Made by a program: the position numbers and the translations under genes. The notes under the pieces are model-generated. The model had not been told where the DNA came from. It made no database searches and saw nothing but the letters and a program-made list of their open reading frames with translations. Below, piece by piece: positions 37,053 to 47,706 of a stretch of DNA of 54,123 nt; position 1 is the first letter of the stretch; the number at the start of each line of letters is the position of its first letter. The stretch is from assembly GCA_004282875.1 (NCBI GenBank), contig SHLT01000005.1:1-54123 (forward strand), read 5' to 3'. The DNA is from Chromatiales bacterium (GTDB taxonomy: Bacteria; Pseudomonadota; Gammaproteobacteria; Steroidobacterales; Woeseiaceae).

Positions 37053-37949
37053 ATGAGCGTGATAGATTCGCGCGGCATGAACGTTGACCAGCTCATCCGG
37101 GAAATCGCAAACCGCTTCGACGAAGCGGGGTTGACGTATGGGCATGGCACTGACAATGCGACGGACGAGGCGGCCTGGCTGGTATTCGCGCAGCTAGGCT
37201 TGTCACACGATGACGCACCGGCCGTGTACGCCAACACAGTGTCGGCTGACGAATTGGCTGACGTCGAGGCGCTGGCTGCGCGCCGGGTCACTGAGCGCAT
37301 CCCGCTTGCCTACCTGCTAAACCAGGCCTGGTTCGCCGGGCTGGAGTTTTACGTCGATGACCGCGTACTGGTGCCGCGCTCGCCGCTCGCCGAACTGATC
37401 CATAAGCGGTTTTCACCGTGGATCGCTGAGCGCGAGGTCCGGCGGGTCGTCGACCTGGGGACGGGGAGCGGCTGCATCGCCATTGCGATAGCCCTGGCGT
37501 TTCCGGAGGCCGTGGTCGATGCGGTCGATATCTGTGACCAGGCGCTCGCCGTCGCCGACATAAACGTCAAGCGGCATGGCCTCGAGGACCGTGTGCGCAC
37601 GATCAAGTCCGATTTCTTCGACGCGCTTGTCGATGAACGTTATGACCTCATCATTAGCAATCCGCCTTATGTCGATCAGGTGGATATGGAATCCCGCGCG
37701 TCCGAGTTCCGGCACGAGCCTGAGCTTGGGCTGGCTGCCGGGCAAGATGGTCTGAATTGTGCCCACCGGATTCTGCAAGATGCCTCGCGATTTCTTACGG
37801 ACAATGGAATACTCATCTGTGAGGTCGGTAACAGTCAGGCAGCGCTGGAAGCTGCTTACCCGGAACTGCCATTCGTCTGGCTCGAATTCGAGCAGGGCGG
37901 CGCTGGTGTGTTCCTGCTGACCCGCATCGATTTGGACTTGATCAGGTAA
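37053..37949 (+). CDS. prmB: Ribosomal protein L3 glutamine methyltransferase
   Basis: 298 residues. An N-terminal helical domain carries [18 protein letters not shown], followed by the PrmB-specific [20 protein letters not shown] and [15 protein letters not shown]. The SAM-binding Rossmann fold has [14 protein letters not shown], and the substrate motif is NPPYVD. It N5-methylates a glutamine of L3; the sister enzyme PrmC acts on release factors and has a different N-terminal block. An internal ATG at 37077 is an alternative start. aroC follows 7 bp later, the same order as in E. coli. Confidence 0.95.
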   Translation: MSVIDSRGMNVDQLIREIANRFDEAGLTYGHGTDNATDEAAWLVFAQLGLSHDDAPAVYANTVSADELADVEALAARRVTERIPLAYLLNQAWFAGLEFYVDDRVLVPRSPLAELIHKRFSPWIAEREVRRVVDLGTGSGCIAIAIALAFPEAVVDAVDICDQALAVADINVKRHGLEDRVRTIKSDFFDALVDERYDLIISNPPYVDQVDMESRASEFRHEPELGLAAGQDGLNCAHRILQDASRFLTDNGILICEVGNSQAALEAAYPELPFVWLEFEQGGAGVFLLTRIDLDLIR

Positions 37950-37956
37950 TACACGC

Positions 37957-39042
37957 GTGTCGGGCAACAGTTTTGGAAAATCGTTTGTCGTGACGACCTT
38001 TGGCGAGAGCCATGGCGTCGCGCTCGGCTGCATCGTGGATGGTTGTCCGCCGGGCATGGAATTGTCCGAGGCGCATATCCAGGCCGACCTGGACCGGCGC
38101 CGGCCGGGTCGCAACAAGCACACCACGCAACGTAACGAACCCGACCAGGTCCGCATTCTGTCGGGCGTCTTCGAGGGCAAGACGACGGGTACGCCGATTG
38201 GCCTCATCATCGAGAACATGGACCAGCGCTCTAAAGACTACGGGGACATCAAGGACAAGTTCCGGCCGGGCCATGCTGATTACACGTACCAGCAAAAGTA
38301 CGGTATACGCGACTATCGTGGCGGCGGCCGCTCGTCGGCCCGCGAAACCGCCATGCGCGTGGCGGCTGGTGCCATTGCCCGCAAATACCTCAGGGAACGC
38401 GCCGGTATCGACATCCAGGGCTACCTGGCGCAGCTCGGCCCCCTCGAGCTGGCGGCCACGGATTTGTCGATCGTGAACGACAACCCGTTTTTCTGCGCGG
38501 ACCCCGGCAAACTCGATGAACTCGAGACTTTCATGAACGAGCTACGAGAACAGGGTGATTCGATCGGCGCCAAGATCAGCGTCCTTGCGCGTGGCCTGCC
38601 TCCGGGTCTTGGCGAGCCTGTCTTCGACAAACTCGAAGCGGATCTCGCGCATGGCTTGATGAGCATTAATGCGGTCAAGGGCGTCGAGGTCGGTGCCGGT
38701 TTCGCGGCGGTTTCCCAGCGCGGCAGTGAACATCGTGACGAGATGTCGGCCGAGGGTTTCAGCAAGAACGATGCCGGTGGCACGCTTGGCGGCCTTTCAT
38801 CAGGCCAGGACCTGGTCACGAGTATTGCGCTCAAGCCAACCTCGAGTATTTCCAGGACCGGCAAGACCATCGACAAGAGCGGCAAGGAAACCGAGATTGT
38901 AACGAAGGGCCGCCACGACCCCTGTGTCGGTCTGCGCGCAACACCCATCGCCGAAGCTATGGTGGCACTGGTTATCATGGATCACTACCTGCGCAACCGT
39001 GCACAAAATGCGGACGTGCGTTCGGATACTCCCCACATTTAG
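37957..39042 (+). CDS. aroC: Chorismate synthase
   Basis: 361 residues, started at a GTG at 37957 because the family opening [19 protein letters not shown] follows at once. FMN-dependent trans-elimination of phosphate from EPSP gives chorismate, the branch point to aromatic amino acids, folate and quinones. Conserved blocks are [35 protein letters not shown] and [17 protein letters not shown], with [14 protein letters not shown] at the end. It is 7 bp after prmB and 34 bp before asd. Confidence 0.97.
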   Translation: MSGNSFGKSFVVTTFGESHGVALGCIVDGCPPGMELSEAHIQADLDRRRPGRNKHTTQRNEPDQVRILSGVFEGKTTGTPIGLIIENMDQRSKDYGDIKDKFRPGHADYTYQQKYGIRDYRGGGRSSARETAMRVAAGAIARKYLRERAGIDIQGYLAQLGPLELAATDLSIVNDNPFFCADPGKLDELETFMNELREQGDSIGAKISVLARGLPPGLGEPVFDKLEADLAHGLMSINAVKGVEVGAGFAAVSQRGSEHRDEMSAEGFSKNDAGGTLGGLSSGQDLVTSIALKPTSSISRTGKTIDKSGKETEIVTKGRHDPCVGLRATPIAEAMVALVIMDHYLRNRAQNADVRSDTPHI

Positions 39043-39076
39043 CAGGAGGGCCAGCGGGCCCGAATAATCACACCTT

Positions 39077-40099
39077 ATGAGTAAAACATTTGATATCGCC
39101 GTCGTCGGCGCCACGGGCGTCGTCGGCGAGTCCATGTTGGAAATACTGAGCCAGCGCGACTTTCCGGTGGGTAAGGTCTATGCGCTTGCGAGCGAGCGCT
39201 CTGTTGGCAAGACGGTGGCGTTTGGTAACCGCGAGCTCATGGTGGAAGACCTGGCCGAATTCGATTTCTCGAAGGTGCAGATCGGACTGTTTTCTGCCGG
39301 CGGGTCGGTTTCAGCGGAGTTTGCGCCCCGTGCGGCAGAGGCGGGGTGCGTGGTTATCGACAATACATCGCACTTTCGCTACGACGAGGACATCCCCCTC
39401 GTGGTGCCCGAGGTCAACCCGGACGCGATTGCCGGGCACACCCGGCGCGGCATCATCGCCAACCCCAACTGCTCGACCATACAAATGGTCGTTGCGTTGA
39501 AGCCGATCTACGATGCGGTCGGCATCGAGCGCATCAACGTTTGCACCTACCAGGCCGTGTCGGGCGCGGGACGCAGTGCCGTCGAGGAACTGGTGCGGCA
39601 GACGACGACCCTGCTCAACGGCCGCCCGCTGGAAATCGATGGGGACGCGAAGCAGATTGCTTTTAATGCCATTCCGCACATCGATGTCTTTGAAGACAAT
39701 CGCTACACCCGGGAAGAGATGAAGATGGTGTGGGAAACGCGCAAGATACTGGATGATGAGGAAATTCTCGTGAACCCGACCGCGGTCCGGATTCCGGCAT
39801 TCTTCGGCCATTCGGAGGCGATCCATCTGGAGACACGCGAGCAGATTTCCGCATCCGACGTAGCGGCCTTGTTGGCAAAAGCGCCGGGTATCGAGGTGCT
39901 CGATGGCGTGGAAACCGGGGAATATCCGACGGCGGTGACAGAAAGCTCCGGAGCTGACCCTGTTTTTGTCGGCAGAATTCGCGAGGACATCTCTCATCCA
40001 CGTGGAATCGACCTTTGGGTGGTGGCCGACAACATACGTAAGGGCGCGGCTCTAAATAGCGTCCAAATTGCTGAAATATTGGCAAAAAACTATCTTTAA
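39077..40099 (+). CDS. asd: Aspartate-semialdehyde dehydrogenase
   Basis: 340 residues with the NADP-binding loop VVGATGVVGESMLEIL. The active-site cysteine is in IIANPNCSTIQMVVALKP, and the catalytic arginine/histidine region is VRIPAFFGHSEAIHLET. It reduces aspartyl phosphate to the semialdehyde for lysine, diaminopimelate, threonine and methionine. This is the form usually found upstream of fimV and truA in pseudomonads and relatives, and fimV follows here after 76 bp. Confidence 0.96.
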   Translation: MSKTFDIAVVGATGVVGESMLEILSQRDFPVGKVYALASERSVGKTVAFGNRELMVEDLAEFDFSKVQIGLFSAGGSVSAEFAPRAAEAGCVVIDNTSHFRYDEDIPLVVPEVNPDAIAGHTRRGIIANPNCSTIQMVVALKPIYDAVGIERINVCTYQAVSGAGRSAVEELVRQTTTLLNGRPLEIDGDAKQIAFNAIPHIDVFEDNRYTREEMKMVWETRKILDDEEILVNPTAVRIPAFFGHSEAIHLETREQISASDVAALLAKAPGIEVLDGVETGEYPTAVTESSGADPVFVGRIREDISHPRGIDLWVVADNIRKGAALNSVQIAEILAKNYL

Positions 40100-40175
40100 G
40101 CTATAGTTCGCAGGCACATCGGCCCCTGACTGGATGTCGCTAAAGGGGGCTTCGAAGGGTTTGGAGAAATACATT

Positions 40176-43100
40176 ATGTCGCGAAGCCTTACGCGTATCT
40201 CGCTTGCACTTGTCCTTTTGCTGTCGAGCGAGGTCTGGGCCATTGGACTCGGTGATATCAATCTTGATTCGGCGCTGAATGAGCCACTGCGCGCCGAGAT
40301 TGAATTGCTGTCCGCCACGCCGGATGAATTGGCGAATCTGAATGTCGCACTGGCCTCGGACGAGACGTTCGCACGCTACGGCATCGACCGGCCGTTCTAT
40401 CTCCAGGGCATCGAATTCAACATTGTGTCAAATGGTCCTGACAGCGCCGTTATCCAGGTTCGTTCCCGAGCGCCCATCACCGAACCCTTCCTGACGTTCC
40501 TCGTGGAGGCAACCTGGTCCAGTGGCCGATTGTTGCGCGAGTACACGGTGCTGCTCGACCCGCCGACGTACGCGCCGCCGGCTGTACAGGAGGCGCCCGC
40601 TGTTGCAGCGCCACGCCGCGCCGCGCCGACTGACAGTGGGCGTATCGAACGCCAGCCGCAGCCGCAGCCGGAGCCAGCAGCGCCGCCAGCGGCGCAGCCG
40701 GAGCGTGCGACACCACCCGCGACGCAGCCGCGTGTGACGCCGCCGCCGTCGCCGGCGCTCGATGACGGCTACGTTCCGCCTCCGGCGCCAGGCGAATCGC
40801 CGTATTCGACAAGCTCTGCTGGTGATTACTATGTAGAGCGCGGTGACACGCTCTGGGGCATCGCAAGTCGCATGCGACCGGACGATCGCCTGACAATGAA
40901 CCAGACCATGATGGCGATTTTCGAGGCCAACCCGGAAGCCTTCTCAAACAACATTAATCGCCTTAGCGCCGGCGCGTCTTTGCGCATTCCGAGCGCTGAC
41001 GAAGTGTTCCAGATCAGCCGCTACGATGCCTTCTCCGCAGTCAAGCAGCAGAATGAAGACTGGGGCGGCCCCGCCGCTGTTTCAACGGCGGATACCAGCT
41101 ATGCCGATACCGCTGTCGATACGCCGGCTGAGACTGCGGCGGATGCGGCCTATGCAGGCGAACCCGAACCGGCTGAGACCCGGCCGAGCCTGACACTCGT
41201 GCCGCCCGACGAAGAGCCCGCCGGCATCGAGTATGACGATGACCTGAGCACGTCGGAGCCGATGTCACGTGAGCAGGAAGTCCAGAACCGTATCGCGGAA
41301 CTCGAAGCCGCCGACGTGCCGGACCAGCAGTCGCTGATTGAAATTCGGGACAATGAACTCGCGTCGCTGCGCCAGGAACTCGCCGATATTCGCGGCGAAG
41401 TTTATGAGGCGCCCGCCGACGATGTGATCGCTGATGAAGCCGCCGACGACGAAGTGTTCGCTGACACAGAGGATGAAGCCGCCGATGAAGCGGCTGCGGG
41501 CGATGAGACCGATGCCGCTGAAGCGACGCCGCCGAGCGATGTCGTGCGCACACCGCGCGTCAGCGAGCCAAGCATCATGGATCGCGTCATGGAAATCCTC
41601 GGTAGCTGGTGGCTCCAGGTTGGCGCGGCGGTCGTTCTTGCGGCCGGACTGTTGCTCTGGTTCCTGAGCCGCGGCGGTGACGACGATGATGACGCTTCGC
41701 CCTGGGAGACGCTGGATTCCGACGAGATTGCTGCAGGTGCAATGGCTGCGACGGAAACCTTGCGTGCGCCGTCGCATGATGACGAGTCGATTGTCGTCGT
41801 CGAGCAGGACTCCGGCATTCGGCCGATGGAGCCCGATACGACAGAAAGCATTGAGACGATTGAGGCGCCGGCGCCCGAGCTCGAAGCCGCGACCGGAGAT
41901 ACCGGCGAATTCGGCTCGCTCGAGGATACGTTTAGCAGTGAGACCGCCGTTAATCTCGACCAGACTGATCCGCTGGCCGAAGCCGATTTCCACATGGCCT
42001 ACGGTCTTTACGACCAGGCGGCCGATCTGGTCAATGGCGCGCTCGAATCCGACCCGAACGACACGACGCTCATGGCGAAGCTTTGCGAAATCTACTTCGT
42101 CTGGGGCAACCAGGACGCATTTGTTGATGCCGCGGCCAAGCTGAAGGCTGCCGTCGGTGAGGACGAATCCGCCCAATGGGACAAGATTGTCATCATGGGG
42201 CAACAAATCGCCGCGGACGACGTTCTGTTCGCGGGAGCCGGCGTGGCCGGCGCCACCAAGGCTGTCGACCTGTCCTTCGAAGCAGAAATGGATGACGCTG
42301 CGGAACTCGACATGGACTTCGGCGGTGATGAATCGGGCGAATCGGACATCATCGACCTGGGTGGCGCGGACGACGCGGCCGCCGCCGACGAAGGGCTCGA
42401 TTTTGTATTCGATGAGGAAACTGGCGAGCGCATTGCTGCCAGCGAATCGACGGCGGAGCAGCCGGCTGTCGAAGAGGCCGAGACCATTGAGGCCGGACTC
42501 GACGCAACCGCCGAAATGCCGGCAGCGTCCGAACCGACCGTGGAGTCGCCAACCATCGACGAGCAGTTCGCGGGTCTCGAGGGGACCTCGGAATTGCCGT
42601 CCCTGGATGCCACGCTCGGCGATGCCATCGCGGGCGGTGGCCTGGATTCCGACGCAACGGCCGAGATCAATCTCGACGAACTGGACCTCGATATCACGGG
42701 GACCAATGAAGAACTTTCGGATACGGGCATCAATGAAGCGCTCGGCGATCTCGACGAAGCAACCGGCAATAACCCTGAAATCGACGTTTCCCTCGACCCG
42801 GGCGACGCTGACGAGTTCGACTTCGGAGGACTCGAAGAGACGGGAATGCGACTGGCGCCCGATGAAACCGGCAGAATGCCGCTCGCTGACGTCGAGGAAG
42901 AAACCGATACCTCGATCGACGTGGACCTGCTCGAGGCGACGGGTCGAACACAGATCCTGAGTGACGACATGGCTGTGGAAACGGCGGCCGACCTGGAATC
43001 GAGCATTGGCGACGACGATGCAACCATGCTGGCGCCAGGCTACGGCGACGAGGATACCGAGGTATCAGTCGAGGCTGAGACGATGCTTGCGCCCCTGGAC

Positions 43101-43559
43101 GAAGACGATGACGACTTCGACTTCGCCAAGACAGAAGCACTGCCACCAGAAGCGTTCACAGGCAATGCCAGTCTTGAGGAGACCGGCGAGATGCCGGCTG
43201 TCGCACAAACCGATGTGGACCTGGATCTCGACGATCTTACGGCGGCACTGGCGGTCAGCGAAGTCGGCGACACGGTGGAGCAGCCTCGCGACGATGCGAC
43301 GGTTGAGCAGCCACGTCCGTCGGTTAGCGAAGAAACGGCCGAGATCCCGACGATGGAGATGTCGCCCGAGGATATGAGCGACGATCTGCATGACGCGCGC
43401 ACGATGACGGAGGTTGGTACCAAGCTCGACCTGGCGCGTGCGTATGTTGACATGGGTGACCCGGCAGGGGCGCGCAGCATCCTCGAGGAAGTGTTGGACG
43501 AGGGCGATGAAGGCCAGCGCCAGCAGGCGCAGCAGCTGCTCGATTCATTGCCGAGTTAG
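40176..43559 (+). CDS. fimV: FimV polar hub protein
   Basis: 1127 residues from the ATG at 40176, chosen because it gives a signal peptide (SLTRISLALVLLLSSEVWA). Domains: FimV N-terminal beta domain (GLGDINLDSALNEPLRAEIE), a proline-rich linker, LysM at about 218-285 (YYVERGDTLWGIASRMRPD), a coiled coil (RIAELEAADVPDQQSLIEI), one transmembrane helix (about 478-500), a long very acidic cytoplasmic region, and a C-terminal TPR-like FimV domain (LDLARAYVDMGDPAGARSIL). The acidic region contains TAEMPAASE, TGRMPLADV, TGEMPAVAQ and TAEIPTMEM repeats shared with the FimV-like protein at 28.7 kb. FimV anchors at poles via peptidoglycan and recruits type IV pilus and signalling factors. Order asd-fimV-truA is classic. 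Confidence 0.93.
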   Translation: MSRSLTRISLALVLLLSSEVWAIGLGDINLDSALNEPLRAEIELLSATPDELANLNVALASDETFARYGIDRPFYLQGIEFNIVSNGPDSAVIQVRSRAPITEPFLTFLVEATWSSGRLLREYTVLLDPPTYAPPAVQEAPAVAAPRRAAPTDSGRIERQPQPQPEPAAPPAAQPERATPPATQPRVTPPPSPALDDGYVPPPAPGESPYSTSSAGDYYVERGDTLWGIASRMRPDDRLTMNQTMMAIFEANPEAFSNNINRLSAGASLRIPSADEVFQISRYDAFSAVKQQNEDWGGPAAVSTADTSYADTAVDTPAETAADAAYAGEPEPAETRPSLTLVPPDEEPAGIEYDDDLSTSEPMSREQEVQNRIAELEAADVPDQQSLIEIRDNELASLRQELADIRGEVYEAPADDVIADEAADDEVFADTEDEAADEAAAGDETDAAEATPPSDVVRTPRVSEPSIMDRVMEILGSWWLQVGAAVVLAAGLLLWFLSRGGDDDDDASPWETLDSDEIAAGAMAATETLRAPSHDDESIVVVEQDSGIRPMEPDTTESIETIEAPAPELEAATGDTGEFGSLEDTFSSETAVNLDQTDPLAEADFHMAYGLYDQAADLVNGALESDPNDTTLMAKLCEIYFVWGNQDAFVDAAAKLKAAVGEDESAQWDKIVIMGQQIAADDVLFAGAGVAGATKAVDLSFEAEMDDAAELDMDFGGDESGESDIIDLGGADDAAAADEGLDFVFDEETGERIAASESTAEQPAVEEAETIEAGLDATAEMPAASEPTVESPTIDEQFAGLEGTSELPSLDATLGDAIAGGGLDSDATAEINLDELDLDITGTNEELSDTGINEALGDLDEATGNNPEIDVSLDPGDADEFDFGGLEETGMRLAPDETGRMPLADVEEETDTSIDVDLLEATGRTQILSDDMAVETAADLESSIGDDDATMLAPGYGDEDTEVSVEAETMLAPLDEDDDDFDFAKTEALPPEAFTGNASLEETGEMPAVAQTDVDLDLDDLTAALAVSEVGDTVEQPRDDATVEQPRPSVSEETAEIPTMEMSPEDMSDDLHDARTMTEVGTKLDLARAYVDMGDPAGARSILEEVLDEGDEGQRQQAQQLLDSLPS

Positions 43560-43580
43560 TTCACGCCGGACGGTCGGCTC

Positions 43581-44345
43581 ATGCGCGTCGCGCTAGGGAT
43601 TGAATACGACGGTACGTCGTACAACGGCTGGCAGCGGCAGAAGACCGGCCTCGGCGTCCAACAATGCGTCGAGGAGGCACTCGAGGCCGTCGCCAATCAC
43701 CGGGTCGAAGTGGTTTGTGCCGGCCGCACAGACACGGGTGTACACGCGTCCGGCCAGGTCGTCCATTTCGATACCAGCAGCCAGCGTAGCGAACGTGGCT
43801 GGTTACTTGGTGCGAACACCAATCTGCCGGACGACGTCAATGTGTCCTGGGTTGCGCCGGTCAGTGACGATTTTCACGCGCGTTTTTCGGCCGTATCGCG
43901 CAGTTATCGCTACCGGATTCTGAATCGACTGCAGCGCTCGGCTCTGCATCGCTATCGTGCCTGGTGGGTCTATGAGCCACTGAACGCAGCGTCCATGCAT
44001 GCGGCAGCACAGCGTTTGCTGGGTGAACATGATTTCTCGGCGTTTCGGGCAGCCGGCTGCCAGGCGTCGACAGCGGTCCGCACGGTCAGGGATATCTCGG
44101 TTCGCCGCTCGGGTGACTGGCTGACGCTCGACGTCACGGCGAATGCATTCCTGCAGCATATGGTGCGCAACATCACGGGCACGCTAGCCACAGTCGGGCT
44201 CGGCGAACAGGATGAGAACTGGGTCAGCGACGTGCTCGAGAGCCGCGATCGTAAGGCCGGCGGCATCGCCGCCCCACCACACGGTCTGACGCTGGTCAGC
44301 GTGGCATATCCCGCGGGATTTGGCCTGCCTGCGGCTGGCTGTTAA
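43581..44345 (+). CDS. truA: tRNA pseudouridine(38-40) synthase
   Basis: 254 residues, matching TruA. It isomerises uridines 38-40 in the anticodon arm of many tRNAs. The opening is ALGIEYDGTSYNGWQRQK, the catalytic aspartate is in CAGRTDTGVHASGQVVHF, and NAFLQHMVRNITGTLA and the C-terminal PPHGLTLVSVAYP follow. It lies 21 bp after fimV and 25 bp before accD. Confidence 0.97.
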   Translation: MRVALGIEYDGTSYNGWQRQKTGLGVQQCVEEALEAVANHRVEVVCAGRTDTGVHASGQVVHFDTSSQRSERGWLLGANTNLPDDVNVSWVAPVSDDFHARFSAVSRSYRYRILNRLQRSALHRYRAWWVYEPLNAASMHAAAQRLLGEHDFSAFRAAGCQASTAVRTVRDISVRRSGDWLTLDVTANAFLQHMVRNITGTLATVGLGEQDENWVSDVLESRDRKAGGIAAPPHGLTLVSVAYPAGFGLPAAGC

Positions 44346-44370
44346 CTGTTGATACGGCTATGATTCTCCC

Positions 44371-45240
44371 ATGAGCTGGTTAGAAAAATTGATGCCCTCG
44401 CGCATCAGTACCGAGAAACGCGGCAAGTCCGTGCCGGAAGGTGTCTGGATCAAGTGCCCCGCGTGCGACGCGCAGCTGTACCGGAATGAGCTCGAGCGCA
44501 ATCTGCACGTATGTCCGAAGTGTAATTTCCACATGCGCATCGGTGCCCGCAAACGACTCGGGTTCTTCCTCGACCCGGACTCGCAGCAGGAGCTGTCAGG
44601 CCAGCTCGAGCCTGAAGATCCGCTCAAATTCCGGGACAGCAAACGCTACCGCGATCGCCTCGTCCAGGCGCAGAAGAAAACAGGTGAGAAAGACGCCCTC
44701 GTGACGGTAGCCGGCACGCTGTTCAATCGGCCGATTGTCGCCTGCGCCTTCGAATTCGGGTTTATGGGCGGCTCCATGGGGTCTGTTGTGGGTGAGCGCT
44801 TCGCCCGCGCGGCGCAATACGCGGCGAACAACAACATGCCGCTGGTCTGCTTTGCGGCGAGCGGTGGCGCACGTATGCAGGAAGCGTTGTTTTCCCTGCT
44901 GCAGATGGCGAAGACCTCGGCTGCGCTCGCTAACCTGGGGTCTCGGGGTATTCCTTACGTATCCGTGTTGACTGATCCGACGACGGGCGGTGTCTCTGCG
45001 AGCCTCGCCATGCTGGGCGACGTCAATATCGGCGAGCCTGGCGCGCTGATCGGTTTTGCTGGCCCTCGCGTCATCGAACAGACCGTGCGCGAACGTCTCC
45101 CCGAGGGTTTTCAGCGCAGTGAGTTCCTGCTCGACCACGGGGCGATCGACATGATCCTGGATCGCCGCAAGATGCGCGAGGAAATAGCCGACATGCTGGC
45201 AAAATTCAGCGGCCAGCCAAGCCCCGTTCCCGCTTCCTGA
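44371..45240 (+). CDS. accD: Acetyl-CoA carboxylase carboxyltransferase subunit beta
   Basis: 289 residues. The N-terminal zinc ribbon has four cysteines in [11 protein letters not shown] and [10 protein letters not shown]. The crotonase-like carboxyltransferase core holds [36 protein letters not shown] and [19 protein letters not shown], then [20 protein letters not shown]. With AccA it transfers carboxyl from carboxybiotin to acetyl-CoA in fatty acid synthesis. It is followed almost at once by folC, as in E. coli. Confidence 0.98.
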   Translation: MSWLEKLMPSRISTEKRGKSVPEGVWIKCPACDAQLYRNELERNLHVCPKCNFHMRIGARKRLGFFLDPDSQQELSGQLEPEDPLKFRDSKRYRDRLVQAQKKTGEKDALVTVAGTLFNRPIVACAFEFGFMGGSMGSVVGERFARAAQYAANNNMPLVCFAASGGARMQEALFSLLQMAKTSAALANLGSRGIPYVSVLTDPTTGGVSASLAMLGDVNIGEPGALIGFAGPRVIEQTVRERLPEGFQRSEFLLDHGAIDMILDRRKMREEIADMLAKFSGQPSPVPAS

Positions 45241-45244
45241 CGTC

Positions 45245-46501
45245 TTGACCGTGTTGCCCGCCGGCGCGCCGCTCTCCGACTGGCTGACGTGGCTCGAAAC
45301 ACTTTCGCCAACCGAAATCGACCTCGGATTGGAGCGCGTACACGATGTGCTCGGACGCTTGTCTCTGCGGCAGCCTGAGCACGTATTCCTGATCGCCGGC
45401 ACCAACGGCAAGGGCTCGAGCGTTGCCATGACCGGCGCGTTGTTGCGCGCAGCCGGATTGCGTGTCGGCGCTTATACCTCACCGCACGTTATCGATTACA
45501 ACGAGCGCATTGCTGTCGACGGCCGGTTTGCGAGCGACGATGACATTGTGGCCGCATTCGAAGCCGTTGAGGCGGTCCGTAACGACGTACCGCTGACCTA
45601 TTTTGAATACGGCACCCTGGCGGCTCTGGTCGTATTCTCCGAGGCCGGGCTCGATGCGTGGGTACTCGAGGTCGGTATGGGCGGGCGCCTCGATGCGACC
45701 AACGCCATCGAGCCGACCGCGGCGCTGATTACGAACGTCGCGCTCGATCATTGCGACTGGCTGGGCGAGGACGTCGAAACTATTGCCGCGGAAAAAGCCG
45801 GGGTGATGCGCGCGGGGGTCCCCGTTGTTTACGGCGGCACGCCGGTCCCCGAGGCGATTGTCAGTCGGGCGGTGGAAGTGGGTGCGACCCTGTTGTTGAG
45901 GGACCGGGACTTTGCGCTTGACGGTGTACCGCGACCGGGGCTTGCGGGTGACTTCCAGGTCGGCAATGCGGCCGCCGTTATCGCCTTGCTGACGGCCTCC
46001 GGAATCGACGCGGCCGTCGACCCTGTCCTGGTCCGGCGCGTGTTGCCGTCGGTTCGCCTGACGGGCCGCAGCCAGCGCGTCGAACAGGACGGCATTGAAT
46101 GGCTGCTGGATGTCGCACATAACCCGGCGGCGGCCCGGGCATTGGCGACTTTGCTCGACTCTGAAACTCGCGACGGTACGACGACTGCGCTCGTTGGCTT
46201 CCTGGATGACAAGGATGTGGAGGGGGTCGCACAGGCACTGAACGCGCACGTCGACCGCTGGATAGGCGTGGCGGCGGAGAGTCCCCGGGCCATTCCGGCG
46301 GCCGAGCTCGGCAGGCGCATTGCGAACGCCTGCAATCGGCCCTGCCTGATTGCCGAGTCGCTGGAGTCGGCCATCGAATCGGCGCGGCGCGACGCCCGAA
46401 TAAATGACAGAATACTGGTCACGGGGTCCTTCTACCTGGTGGGTCCCGTGCTGGAGCAGCTTGGCGCTGACACTGGGTTATACTCGCGACCCCAATCATG
46501 A
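45245..46501 (+). CDS. folC: Bifunctional folylpolyglutamate/dihydrofolate synthase
   Basis: 418 residues with a TTG start at 45245; a GTG at 45251 is an alternative, and no ATG precedes the family sequence (LSDWLTWLETLSPTEIDLGL). Mur-ligase fold: P-loop FLIAGTNGKGSSVAM, YTSPHVIDYNERI, EVGMGGRLDATN, TNVALDHCDWLG and LLDVAHNPAAARAL. It adds glutamates to tetrahydrofolate and makes dihydrofolate from dihydropteroate. It overlaps dedD by 4 bp (ATGA at 46498). Confidence 0.96.
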   Translation: MTVLPAGAPLSDWLTWLETLSPTEIDLGLERVHDVLGRLSLRQPEHVFLIAGTNGKGSSVAMTGALLRAAGLRVGAYTSPHVIDYNERIAVDGRFASDDDIVAAFEAVEAVRNDVPLTYFEYGTLAALVVFSEAGLDAWVLEVGMGGRLDATNAIEPTAALITNVALDHCDWLGEDVETIAAEKAGVMRAGVPVVYGGTPVPEAIVSRAVEVGATLLLRDRDFALDGVPRPGLAGDFQVGNAAAVIALLTASGIDAAVDPVLVRRVLPSVRLTGRSQRVEQDGIEWLLDVAHNPAAARALATLLDSETRDGTTTALVGFLDDKDVEGVAQALNAHVDRWIGVAAESPRAIPAAELGRRIANACNRPCLIAESLESAIESARRDARINDRILVTGSFYLVGPVLEQLGADTGLYSRPQS

Positions 46502-47106
46502 TGGAACGAGCTTTGAAAGAACGAATTATCGGCGCTGCGGTGCTAGTTATCTTCGCAGTACTCGTCGTACCCATATTTCTCGACGGTCCCCCGGGGGATG
46601 GGGACGTGGTCACCGAGCGCGTCCTGCTGCCGGGCCAGGACGATCAGAAGACCCAGACCGTGGTATTGGATCGCGACCGCGAGGAGCCGGTGCCAGCGGC
46701 CGCAACGCCGTCACCTGACAAGCAGGAGCCGGTCGTCGAGGAGTCTGTTGATGAGGAACCGGTCCGGGATGAGCCCCGGCCAGCGGTCGTGCAGCAGGCA
46801 GAGCCGGAAGCGGCATCCGCGACCCCCGAGCCTGAGTCCGAAACCACGGTCATGCCGGCTGCCACGTCCACAACGGGCATGTGGGCCGTGCAGCTGGGCA
46901 GCTTTTCCAACAAGGACAACGCCGAAAAACTGGCCGCCGACCTGCGCAAACAGGGATACGCGGCGTTCCTGAGCCAGCTGACGACCGACAAGGGACTGTT
47001 GCATCGTGTGCGCATCGGACCACAAAAGGATCGTGCGAGTGCCGAGGCCATGGCCGGTCGCCTGGCGAAGGTCGGACACAAGGGGCAGGTTGTACCGCAC
47101 CCATGA
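46498..47106 (+). CDS. dedD: SPOR-domain cell-division protein (DedD-type)
   Basis: 202 residues. Short cytoplasmic start (MMERALKER), one transmembrane helix (about 10-29, IIGAAVLVIFAVLVVPIFL), then a long acidic proline-rich periplasmic linker. A C-terminal SPOR domain (about 120-200) reads WAVQLGSFSNKDNAEKLAAD, GLLHRVRIGPQKDRASAEAM. SPOR domains bind denuded septal peptidoglycan. Position after folC and before cvpA is the standard dedD place. Starts at 46498 and 46501 cannot be distinguished. Confidence 0.93.
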   Translation: MMERALKERIIGAAVLVIFAVLVVPIFLDGPPGDGDVVTERVLLPGQDDQKTQTVVLDRDREEPVPAAATPSPDKQEPVVEESVDEEPVRDEPRPAVVQQAEPEAASATPEPESETTVMPAATSTTGMWAVQLGSFSNKDNAEKLAADLRKQGYAAFLSQLTTDKGLLHRVRIGPQKDRASAEAMAGRLAKVGHKGQVVPHP

Positions 47107-47160
47107 TACTATCGCGATCCGTTTTGACCCCAAGCGTGCCGACCTGAGACGACATCTCCG

Positions 47161-47691
47161 ATGCCGATCATCGACATTCTCATTATTGTAGCCGCCGCGA
47201 TATCCATCATCGTCGGCATTTTCCGCGGCCTCGTTAAGGAGGCCATCTCGATCGGCGCTTTGCTCTTCGCGATCTGGGCGGCGCTGTATTTCGGACCGTC
47301 GGTCGGCGATGTGTCGCAGAGCTGGCTGAGTTCGGAGGAACTGCAGATGTGGTTCGGCCGGATCCTGGTGTTTGCCGTGATCCTGGCGCTCGGCGGTCTG
47401 CTGGGCTGGGGTATATCAAAACTCGTGCGCCTGTCCGTCCTCAGCGGCATGGACCGCTTCCTTGGTTCTCTATTCGGCGCGTTGCGCGGTATTCTGCTCG
47501 TGGCTGTATTCATTATTGGCGGACAGTTCGCGGGATTCGATAACGATGAGTGGTGGCTTAATTCCCGGTTGATCCCACATTTCGAGGTCGTGGCGGAGTG
47601 GATCAAGGTCATGGCCCCACAGGGCCTTGAACTCATCACTCCTGACGAGGCAGCGAAATCGCTGCCCGTCGATGTACCGGTAGAGCTCTGA
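47161..47691 (+). CDS. cvpA: CvpA family membrane protein
   Basis: 176 residues with four hydrophobic segments (about 4-22, 28-46, 63-83, 102-123). The family motif region is IIVAAAISIIVGIFRGLVKE and SVLSGMDRFLGSLFGALRG. CvpA is an inner-membrane protein first linked to colicin V export, with a poorly defined envelope role, and is almost always upstream of purF. Here purF starts 15 bp later. Confidence 0.95.
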   Translation: MPIIDILIIVAAAISIIVGIFRGLVKEAISIGALLFAIWAALYFGPSVGDVSQSWLSSEELQMWFGRILVFAVILALGGLLGWGISKLVRLSVLSGMDRFLGSLFGALRGILLVAVFIIGGQFAGFDNDEWWLNSRLIPHFEVVAEWIKVMAPQGLELITPDEAAKSLPVDVPVEL

Positions 47692-47706
47692 GAGAGAATC
47701 TGATCT